DNA of 14,349 nucleotides from Anaerolineales bacterium (GTDB taxonomy: Bacteria; Chloroflexota; Anaerolineae; Anaerolineales; Villigracilaceae), in NCBI GenBank assembly GCA_025938055.1, contig JAICQC010000072.1, forward strand, positions 1 to 14,349. Reading direction: 5' to 3'. Of the stretch, positions 8,722-14,349 are shown piece after piece (position 1 is the stretch's first letter; each line of letters opens with the position of its first letter). Below the pieces are notes generated by a model that ran no database searches, was not told the origin of the DNA, and saw nothing but the letters and a program-made list of their open reading frames with translations. The translations under genes were made by a program, and so were the position numbers.

Positions 8722-8783
8722 AATAATCTCCTGAAGTATACAACTCGCAGATTCCAAACATTTCTTGCATATTTAATAAAACT

Positions 8784-9641
8784 TTATTTGATTGCCCCGC
8801 CTGTTAGTCCTCGGACGATTGATCTCTGCGAAAGCAGCACGAGGATAACGATGGGGATCGTCATCGTAACACCTACCGCCATGATTAACTCCCATGGCTT
8901 TCCCCAGGGGGAATATCCGGCATAAATTTCCGTGATAGCCACACTTAGAGTCTTTGCCGAAGGGGAGGTTGTAAATGAAAGGGGATACAACAGATTGTTC
9001 CAGGCATTCACAAAGTTGATCAACCCCATCGTCACTAAACCCGGTATCGTAACTGGCAGCAGGATGTGCCACAGGATCTGCGGCAGCGAGGCGCCATCGA
9101 GTATGGCGGCTTCTTCGATCTCATAGGGTACTTGTTTAATGAATGAGACTAATACCCATACAGTAAAAGGAGTCAGTGTGCTGGTCAATACCAGGCTGAT
9201 TCCAGTAATGCTGTCTGATAGGTGCAGCGTCTTAAGAACCTGATAGAGTGGGACAATTGTGCCAATATCTGGCAGTGCCATCGAGAGCAGCAGAATCCAT
9301 AGGAGCACGCCGCTGCCTGGTACGCGAATCCTTGCGAAGGCATAGGCAGCCAGATAACTTACCAACAATGTCGCGAGCGTGGTAGAGATGGAGAACAGCA
9401 ATGAGTTGCGGAGATAGAGACCAAATGGCACCTGTTCCATTAAAGTGACGAAGTTCCGAAGTGTCGGTTGAGGAAAATAAACCAAAGGAAGTTTTATCAG
9501 GTCGGTGGAGATGGCGAATGCGGAACGTGTCATCCAATACACGGGCAGAAGGACTATAACTGTGAACACAACAAATGCCAAATACAACGGGATAGAGGAG
9601 AACGTGCGCCGCCAGGATAGGTTCGTAATCGACTTATTCAT
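8784..9641 (-). CDS. Carbohydrate ABC transporter permease, MalG-like (CUT1)
   Basis: This 285-residue membrane protein is one half of the CUT1 import channel. It starts with a membrane segment at about 17-37, has further segments near 80-105, 112-135, 145-168 and 200-220, and ends with a last segment near 250-275. The ATPase-docking EAA loop is clear at 176-196 (EEAAILDGASLPQILWHILLP). The C-terminus (LSQRSIVRGLTGGAIK) is typical of MalG-like permeases. The start is supported by GGAG eight bases upstream. It follows the partner permease by only 15 bp, so the two are certainly cotranscribed. Confidence 0.95.
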   Translation of the reverse strand: MNKSITNLSWRRTFSSIPLYLAFVVFTVIVLLPVYWMTRSAFAISTDLIKLPLVYFPQPTLRNFVTLMEQVPFGLYLRNSLLFSISTTLATLLVSYLAAYAFARIRVPGSGVLLWILLLSMALPDIGTIVPLYQVLKTLHLSDSITGISLVLTSTLTPFTVWVLVSFIKQVPYEIEEAAILDGASLPQILWHILLPVTIPGLVTMGLINFVNAWNNLLYPLSFTTSPSAKTLSVAITEIYAGYSPWGKPWELIMAVGVTMTIPIVILVLLSQRSIVRGLTGGAIK

Positions 9642-9656
9642 GGTCGAGCTCCAAAC

Positions 9657-10604
9657 TCAAAAGGTTACTTCAGATTTGCGGAACAGCCAGAGTCCAACAA
9701 TGCCAGTGATGGCAACCAGGATGAGCAGGACTACGCTAATTGCTGAGGCAAAGCCAAACTTGAAGAACAGGATACCCTCTCGAAATACCTGCAACGCCAG
9801 CACGGAAGTGGATACTCCCGGACCGCCAAAGGTAAGTCCGTACACGAGGTCAAAGCCACCAAGCGACCATATCAGCCTGAACAATCCCATGGTAATGGTC
9901 AGTGGCATGATGAGGGGGACTGTAAGCCGCCAAAACCGCTGCCAGGCATTGGCACCGTCTACTCGCGCCGCGTCGTACAGATCCTCGGGGATGCCCTGCA
10001 TGCCTGCCAGCAGGATAATGGCCATGAATGGCGCATCCTTCCAGGCATGTACCAAAATCACTGCGATCTGTGATGCGAGAGGATCAATAAAAATGGCTGG
10101 GCGCAACCCGGTAAGTTGTGTCACCCAGAACGGCAGGAGCCCAAACTGGTCATCGAGCAGCCAGCGGAAGGCATAGCCTGCCACAATCGTCGGAATGGCC
10201 CAGGGGATCAAGTTGATTGTGCGGGCAAATGTCAACCCGCGGAAATTGGCGTTAAGTAACAACGCGATCATCATTCCGATGACCAAATCCAGGATTGTCG
10301 TGGCAAGAATAAAAACAATCGTGAAGGTGGTTGCACCTCGAACCCCAATATTGCTTCCCATTTGCAGGTAATTACTCAACCCAACAAAATCATTTGTGCC
10401 CTTTAAGATCGAGAGATTGGTAAAGCTCAAATAAATCGTTTGCAGGATGGGATATGCCGCGGTGGTAAGCCGTAGTAAAAAAGCCGGCGCGATCAACAAC
10501 AGGAAGAGTAAATAGCGTCGGCGGCTTCTTCTGGATAAAGAAATGCGCGTTGAGCGCACAGCGGGCGTGCCTTCCCCAGTGGGTATGTTCACTGCTTTAT
10601 CCAT
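9657..10604 (-). CDS. Carbohydrate ABC transporter permease, MalF-like (CUT1)
   Basis: This 315-residue membrane protein pairs with the MalG-like permease to form the CUT1 channel. A basic N-terminus (SRRSRRR, 24-30) precedes the first membrane segment (31-52). FVGLSNY at 73-79 is the usual MalF/UgpA-type motif after that segment. The EAA docking loop is at about 207-230 (EDLYDAARVDGANAWQRFWR, then LTVP), and GGPGVSTSVLALQVFREG follows. The start is supported by AAGGG about seven bases before ATG. It lies 158 bp after the binding-protein gene; that gap holds a strong hairpin (10700-10728). Confidence 0.95.
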   Translation of the reverse strand: MDKAVNIPTGEGTPAVRSTRISLSRRSRRRYLLFLLLIAPAFLLRLTTAAYPILQTIYLSFTNLSILKGTNDFVGLSNYLQMGSNIGVRGATTFTIVFILATTILDLVIGMMIALLLNANFRGLTFARTINLIPWAIPTIVAGYAFRWLLDDQFGLLPFWVTQLTGLRPAIFIDPLASQIAVILVHAWKDAPFMAIILLAGMQGIPEDLYDAARVDGANAWQRFWRLTVPLIMPLTITMGLFRLIWSLGGFDLVYGLTFGGPGVSTSVLALQVFREGILFFKFGFASAISVVLLILVAITGIVGLWLFRKSEVTF

Positions 10605-10699
10605 CGTCGTCCCTTACTGCATTCTTTTCATAGTGTAGAATTGCGTCTGGGTCGGACTTGTGACCAAGGCCGATCCTTCATAAAAGACACGGCGGGTAT

Positions 10700-10728
10700 T
10701 GGGATGGGGATGTCAGGTCCCCATCCCA
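10700..10728 (-). other. Perfect 11-bp hairpin between binding-protein and permease genes
   Basis: TGGGATGGGGA (10700-10710) and TCCCCATCCCA (10718-10728) are exact complements around a 7-base loop. Read in the direction of transcription (minus), the hairpin lies 34 bases after the binding-protein stop. It is followed by ATACCCGCCGTG and no immediate T-run, so it is a weak candidate for intrinsic termination and a better one for protecting the binding-protein mRNA end. The role is inferred from the general behaviour of hairpins in such operons (for example malE-malF of enteric bacteria). Confidence 0.75.
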
Positions 10729-10762
10729 GTAAGGAGAAGAGCAGAAGTTGTTTCGCGTTTCT

Positions 10763-12082
10763 CTAGCCAAGAGTTGCTAACTGGTCTTTGGCTTGCTGCA
10801 TCGACTCTTCGAGGCTGACCTGGTCCGTCAAATAAGCCGCCGCCGTGTCTTCGATGATCGTCAGCGCCTCGACAAATTGGGGGTGATGCGGGCGTACACC
10901 GATGACATCAGCCTCTGTGTAGGTGTTGAGTGCCTGCACCAGCCAGCTATCTGTCGGGGCTGCTGCCAGGACGGACTTGCGGGCGCTCAAGAACCAGAAG
11001 CCAACCTTGACCGCTTCAGTCGCCGCTTCATTTGAAATCAGGAATTTCAACAATTCCTTGGCTGGCTCCAGATTGGGGGAGTTTTTGACAATGCCCCATC
11101 CCCAGCCCGCGGCATACGTGGAACCACCGGGACCGCCCGGTCCGACCGGCGGCAGCGCGATCGCAGCCTTGTCTTCGCTGAACCAGGCTTGGTTGTCCTC
11201 GCTCCGTGCCACGTCACCAAAGAACGGCCATTGCCGCATGAATGCCACTTTATCTGCAATATAATCGCCGTTCTGCTGGTTATAGTCCTTCTGGAGGGAA
11301 GCCGGATTGAGGGCTTTACTGGTGTACATCAGATCATGGATGTATTCGAGGGCTTGCTGATATTCGGGTCCATCGTCGAAAGGATTGCCGCCAGCCTGAA
11401 GCGTGATCCAGGCGAGGTATACGTTCAGGAACGCTCCTTTGATCAGCCCGTCCTCTGATGCCCAAATACCTGCACCTTCGTCAGTAAAAACGCTGCCCAT
11501 CGTCTTCACATCGTCCCAGGTCTTGGGAACTTCCACACCGCGCTCATCAAACCAGTCTTTGCGATAGAACCAGTATGGCATCTCCCAGTTATGGATCATG
11601 CGGAAGACTTCACCGTTGTAGGTGCTCCAGACATCGGTATACGCTTTCATGGAGGGGGAAAGATCATCCCACACTTCCTGTGAGATCAGATCGTTCAGGG
11701 GCAGCATATATCCAGCTTGTGAAAGTGTGGTCGTCAATTCATCCTCGAAATCCAGGATGTCGTAGGGAGTATCACCAGCCTGGATGGCGCTGGAAAGACG
11801 CGCTAGCTCAGTTTCTTTGGTGTCTGTTCGGAGGACGACCTCGACATCGATGCCCGTATTCTTCGTGAATTCAGTGACTGCCAGAAGATCTTTAAGATTT
11901 TGTTCTGCCCAGCCACCGACAGCAATCCGCACCTTGCCTCCCTGGACAACAGCAGGGGCTGTTGTAGCAGCAGCAGGCGCTTCGGTGCCAGGCACGCCGC
12001 AGGCTGCTAATGTCCCGCTTGCCGCAGCCAGTCCGGCCAGCTTCATAAAGTCTCGGCGTGAAATCTTGCCAGTTTGAGACAT
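10763..12082 (-). CDS. Extracellular solute-binding protein family 1, Tat-type lipoprotein (CUT1 sugar importer)
   Basis: This 439-residue protein is the sugar-capturing part of the CUT1 importer. Its N-terminus has a twin-arginine signal (SRRDFMKLAG, residues 8-17) running into a lipobox LAAC with Cys28, then a short Ala/Thr/Pro tether. It should be exported folded and lipid-anchored. The mature part fits the MalE/UgpB-like family: VRIAVGGWAEQNLKDLLAVTEF, IQAGDTPYDILDFEDELTT, YWFYRKDWFDERGVEVPKTWDDV, and AAGWGWGIVKNSPNLEPAKELLKFLIS. The start at 12082 is preferred over the in-frame ATG at 12112 because AAGGAGAG directly precedes it and the Tat signal then begins at residue 1. It heads the transporter genes, 128 bp after the LacI-type regulator gene on the same strand. 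Substrate unknown; the linked GH127 suggests an arabinofuranosyl-containing oligosaccharide. Confidence 0.94.
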   Translation of the reverse strand: MSQTGKISRRDFMKLAGLAAASGTLAACGVPGTEAPAAATTAPAVVQGGKVRIAVGGWAEQNLKDLLAVTEFTKNTGIDVEVVLRTDTKETELARLSSAIQAGDTPYDILDFEDELTTTLSQAGYMLPLNDLISQEVWDDLSPSMKAYTDVWSTYNGEVFRMIHNWEMPYWFYRKDWFDERGVEVPKTWDDVKTMGSVFTDEGAGIWASEDGLIKGAFLNVYLAWITLQAGGNPFDDGPEYQQALEYIHDLMYTSKALNPASLQKDYNQQNGDYIADKVAFMRQWPFFGDVARSEDNQAWFSEDKAAIALPPVGPGGPGGSTYAAGWGWGIVKNSPNLEPAKELLKFLISNEAATEAVKVGFWFLSARKSVLAAAPTDSWLVQALNTYTEADVIGVRPHHPQFVEALTIIEDTAAAYLTDQVSLEESMQQAKDQLATLG

Positions 12083-12117
12083 TTTCTCTCCTTCTTGTTG
12101 GTTTTGCAACACTACTA

Positions 12118-12137
12118 CTGTGATGCTTTGCTCACAG
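12118..12137. promoter_or_regulatory. Palindrome CTGTGA-N8-TCACAG upstream of the CUT1 binding-protein gene
   Basis: A 20-bp inverted repeat with 6-bp perfect arms lies 36 bp upstream of the binding-protein ATG. A second one, AGGTGA-N17-TCACCT (12150-12155 and 12173-12178), lies just beyond. Either could be a regulator site or a weak leader hairpin. The arms resemble CRP half-sites, but the 8-base spacer is not the usual 6. It does not match the GAAAACGTTTTC palindrome of the lacI-type promoter. Confidence 0.35.
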
Positions 12138-12210
12138 CTGTTCGGGTACAGGTGATATGTCTTGATTCTCTTTCACCTCCATTGCATGACAACCGGCTAA
12201 GCAGATGGAA

Positions 12211-13290
12211 TTAATCCTCGGGCTGCTTATTGAACAACACGCGTCTGAAGAGAGTTCGAGCATCCGGCTCTTGTTGTGTTCGGCTGGCTTCGGGAGCGCC
12301 ACACGTCTCACGGATGATCAATTGGCCTTTGACTTTGATTTCTTCCTCCTCCTTTCTCCCCTCGGCAATTTGCCTCAAAAGCAGTTCGGCTGCAACCCCT
12401 CCCATTTCGATAACAGGCATGCTCACCGTTGTAAGTCTGGGCCGGACGGTTTTCGTAAAATTACGGTTGTCATAGCCAACTACTGCCACATCTTCCGGAA
12501 CGCGTAGGCCCGCATCCTGGATGGCGTAATTCGCTCCCAGTGCCATGGCATCGTTGGCAGCAAAAATTGCTGTCGGCGGCGCGGCAAGTTTCATCATATT
12601 TTCAGCAGCCTTGTAGCCGCTTTCAATTTCCCAGTCACCCGGCTGTACCAGCGACTCATCAAAGGGAAGATTGTGACTTGTCAGGGTATCCTGATAGCCA
12701 CTAAGACGCGCCCGGCAGGTGTGCCAATTTTCGGGGCCATTGATATACCCAATGCGGCGGTGTCCGAGGCTGATAAGATGTTTCGTCGCCAGCCCAGCCC
12801 CGTAATAATCATCTGGCACTACGGAATTCTTTATGGGTGAACCGAACAGGCGGTGTACGAATACATGGGGTTTGTTCGATTGTTCCAATGCATCACTGGT
12901 CGTCTGATGCGAATATTCTACAAAGATGATCCCATCCACGGGCCGGCTGAGCAGTGTCTTGATGGCAGACTGCTCCTGAATTGGATCCCAATCTGAATTG
13001 ACGATCAGACTCAGGAAGCCGTGTTCATTCAAGTAATCTTGTATGCCACGAACGATGGGTGGAGTAAAAGGGCTCAACAGATCATCAACAATGATGCCAA
13101 TGGTGTTGGTACGGTCTGTGCGCAGACTTCGAGCAGCGATATTTGGCTCATAGCCCATCGTACCGGCCACACGAAGTACCTTCTCACGGATTGCCTCTGA
13201 AACAGGATAATTGCTCTTGGAAAGAACGCGCGAAACCGTAGAAATCGAAAAGCCCGTTTCTTTTGCAATATCTTCTAACTTAACTGACAT
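12211..13290 (-). CDS. LacI-family transcriptional regulator
   Basis: This 359-residue protein is probably a sugar-responsive repressor. The helix-turn-helix occupies about residues 4-25 (LEDIAKETGFSISTVSRVLS), followed by the LacI-type linker (YEPNIAARSLR, 47-57) whose hinge helix normally inserts a leucine into a central CG step. From residue 63 the sugar-binding core begins (TIGIIVDDLLSPFTPPIVRGIQDYL), with FAANDAMALGA, RVPEDVAVVGYDN and the terminal LIIRETCGAP; a 25-30 residue tail follows. The start is supported by AGGA six bases before ATG. Two identical GAAAACGTTTTC palindromes with a central CG lie in its own promoter, so autoregulation is likely. No terminator is visible before the transporter genes, so it may be the first gene of that operon. 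Confidence 0.95.
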   Translation of the reverse strand: MSVKLEDIAKETGFSISTVSRVLSKSNYPVSEAIREKVLRVAGTMGYEPNIAARSLRTDRTNTIGIIVDDLLSPFTPPIVRGIQDYLNEHGFLSLIVNSDWDPIQEQSAIKTLLSRPVDGIIFVEYSHQTTSDALEQSNKPHVFVHRLFGSPIKNSVVPDDYYGAGLATKHLISLGHRRIGYINGPENWHTCRARLSGYQDTLTSHNLPFDESLVQPGDWEIESGYKAAENMMKLAAPPTAIFAANDAMALGANYAIQDAGLRVPEDVAVVGYDNRNFTKTVRPRLTTVSMPVIEMGGVAAELLLRQIAEGRKEEEEIKVKGQLIIRETCGAPEASRTQQEPDARTLFRRVLFNKQPED

Positions 13291-13316
13291 AGTTTCCTAG
13301 GGGTGAAAAGGATGAA

Positions 13317-13328
13317 GAAAACGTTTTC
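13317..13328. promoter_or_regulatory. Putative LacI-type operator O2, GAAAACGTTTTC
   Basis: Perfect 12-bp palindrome, extendable to the 14-bp AGAAAACGTTTTCT (13316-13329), with the central CG typical of LacI-family operators. It lies just downstream of the predicted transcription start of the regulator gene (about +5 to +16), where bound repressor would block early transcription. It belongs to a 21-bp direct repeat with O1 (19 of 21 bases identical). Confidence 0.85.
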
Positions 13329-13339
13329 TCAGTAAATTT

Positions 13340-13368
13340 ATTTTACGGGAAAACGTTTTCTGAGTCAA
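13340..13368 (-). promoter_or_regulatory. Sigma70-like promoter of the LacI-type regulator gene
   Basis: On the minus strand the -35 box TTGACT (13368-13363) is followed by exactly 17 bases and the -10 box TAAAAT (13345-13340), five of six matches to consensus at each box. The predicted start is near 13333, giving a leader of about 43 bases with a ribosome binding site. Operator O1 fills the spacer, so repressor and RNA polymerase should compete directly. Confidence 0.75.
13349..13360. promoter_or_regulatory. Putative LacI-type operator O1, GAAAACGTTTTC, inside the promoter spacer
   Basis: Identical 12-bp palindrome, centred 32 bp from O2 (about three helical turns, so both sites face the same side of the DNA). 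It lies wholly between the -35 and -10 boxes of the regulator promoter. Confidence 0.85.
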
Positions 13369-13587
13369 TAGGATTTGTCTGAGAAGGAGGAAAATAGACG
13401 AGCTTAGGTTCACGGAGCTTGTAAATTGTTATAGGTTCGACCGATTCTCACTGTCCTGCAGATGTAGTAAAATCACGGTTAACAATAGAACTGGTTATAC
13501 GAGTTACGCGGTGGTTCACTGGATGGCGGCACAGAATTAGCCCATGGTTCAGTCCACCGCGTATGTATTGTCAACTATAGGAGCAGC
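13369..13587 (+). promoter_or_regulatory. Upstream region of the GH4 gene with a leader hairpin
   Basis: This stretch between the regulator promoter and the GH4 start has no gene. TACGCGGTGG (13505-13514) and CCACCGCGTA (13554-13563) are perfect 10-bp complements. Inside them ACTG/CAGT (13518-13521, 13550-13553) and ATGG/CCAT (13523-13526, 13542-13545) can extend the stem with bulges. A weak extended -10 candidate, TGGTTATAC (13492-13500), would start transcription near 13507, at the base of the hairpin. The AGGAG ribosome binding site (13579-13583) follows the hairpin by 15 bases. Function of the hairpin is unknown. Confidence 0.55.
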
Positions 13588-14349
13588 ATGGCACGGATCA
13601 AGCTAGCTTACATTGGGGGCGGCAGCACACGCGCACCTGATACGATGGCGTCGCTCATCCACCAGGTGCAAAACTTCCAGGGTTCGGAAGTTGTGTTGAT
13701 AGATATTGACAGGACACATCTTCAACTGGTGAAGACCCTTGCCGATAAGCTGGCGCGCCATTATGGTATCGACCTGACGGTGAGCTGCACCACCGACCAG
13801 CGCGCAGGATTGCAGGATTGTGACGCGGTGCTAACAAGCTTTCGCCCGGGCGGCTTCGAGTCCCGTTATCTGGATGAGTCCATTCCCCTCAGGCATGGCG
13901 TCATCGGACAGGAGACTCAGGGTCCGGGCGGCTTCTTTATGGCACTGCGCTCGATTCATGTCATGCAGGGCATCCTCGCCGATATGGAAGCAATTTGTCC
14001 GCGCGCCATATTGTTCAACTATACCAATCCGATCAATCTGGTCTCTGAGGCAATTACCCACCACAGTGATATTCCAACGGTCTCGCTCTGTGAGGGGCCG
14101 CTCATCTTCCCACGCGGGATCGCCCGCGCGGCCGGGCTGAACCCGGACCTTGTCGATGCGACCATGATCGGATTGAATCACGGCTGCTGGAGCGTTCGTC
14201 ATTTGTATGACGGCCAGGACATGCTGCCGCTGCTGCGCGCGGCGCGGGATCGCCTGCGCAACGATCCGGTGGCGGGTCGCCACGCTCTGCGTCTGATCGA
14301 ATTGGCCTGTATGATGGACTCCCTACCAGCCGACTATTTCCAATATTAT
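13588..14349 (+). CDS. Glycoside hydrolase family 4 (NAD- and metal-dependent glycosidase), 3' end cut off by the window
   Basis: The first 254 residues of a cytoplasmic GH4 enzyme are present; family members are about 430-480 residues. GH4 enzymes cleave alpha or beta glycosides by an oxidation-elimination mechanism that needs NAD+ and a divalent metal. Visible are the nucleotide-binding start KLAYIGGGSTRAP (5-17), IPLRHGVIGQETQGPGGFFMALRSI (99-123), NYTNPIN (144-150), and the metal ligands Cys168 (SLCEGP) and His198 (GLNHGCW), 30 residues apart as in GlvA. The N-terminus most resembles the 6-phospho-beta-glucosidase branch, but no phosphotransferase system or sugar kinase is seen nearby, so a non-phosphorylated substrate is possible. 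AGGAG at 13579-13583 sets the start, with a short 4-base spacer. It is divergent from the LacI-type regulator and may process products of the CUT1/GH127 route. Confidence 0.92.
   Translation, partial: MARIKLAYIGGGSTRAPDTMASLIHQVQNFQGSEVVLIDIDRTHLQLVKTLADKLARHYGIDLTVSCTTDQRAGLQDCDAVLTSFRPGGFESRYLDESIPLRHGVIGQETQGPGGFFMALRSIHVMQGILADMEAICPRAILFNYTNPINLVSEAITHHSDIPTVSLCEGPLIFPRGIARAAGLNPDLVDATMIGLNHGCWSVRHLYDGQDMLPLLRAARDRLRNDPVAGRHALRLIELACMMDSLPADYFQYY

Noticed and set aside
8722..8757. The upstream in-frame ATG for the GH127 gene
   Set aside because: The ATG at 8721 has an AGGAG at ideal spacing, which would lie inside the coding sequence if the upstream start were used.
13421..13460. GGTTCGA in the GH4 upstream region as part of a tRNA T-arm
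   Set aside because: The flanking bases do not form the 5-bp T-stem and no acceptor, anticodon or D-arm could be assembled around it.

Overview
The window looks like a carbohydrate-uptake and glycoside-degradation locus from a bacterium of the phylum Chloroflexota, probably an Anaerolineae-like lineage. That placement is inference. It rests on the style of the binding-protein lipoproteins (a lipobox cysteine followed by a long Ala/Pro/Thr/Glu tether; a second one with a twin-arginine lipoprotein signal) and on the gene content. No rRNA, tRNA, CRISPR array, insertion sequence or phage gene was recognised.

Region 1 (25-6738, + strand) holds a complete CUT2-type (ribose/galactose-type) ABC importer: lipoprotein binding protein, double-domain ATPase and one permease. 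A 397-bp stretch with no recognisable gene follows, then a ROK-family regulator and an aldo/keto reductase. A 15-bp perfect hairpin with a short T-run separates the binding-protein gene from the ATPase gene and probably lets the binding protein be made in excess.

Region 2 (13290-6748, - strand) is a likely operon. Its order is LacI-family regulator, Tat-type lipoprotein binding protein (family 1), MalF-like permease, MalG-like permease, and a cytoplasmic GH127 enzyme (beta-L-arabinofuranosidase family) with all catalytic and zinc residues present. No ATPase gene lies here, so the CUT1 importer must borrow one from elsewhere. The regulator gene has a sigma70-like promoter (TTGACT-N17-TAAAAT). 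A 12-bp palindrome GAAAACGTTTTC fills its spacer and an identical copy sits 32 bp downstream, which is good sequence evidence for autoregulation and, if the genes are cotranscribed, for control of the whole operon. The binding-protein gene is again followed by a strong perfect hairpin.

Region 3 (13588 to the window end, + strand) is the first 254 codons of a divergently transcribed GH4 glycosidase (NAD- and metal-dependent). Its leader can fold into a long imperfect hairpin just before the ribosome binding site.

Taken together, the CUT1 system probably brings in a short glycoside that is trimmed inside the cell by the GH127 and GH4 enzymes. The neighbouring CUT2 system would take up a monosaccharide, and the aldo/keto reductase may act on sugar-derived carbonyls. 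I see no radically new system. The most interesting items are regulatory: the paired operators, the hairpins after both binding-protein genes, and the GH4 leader structure.
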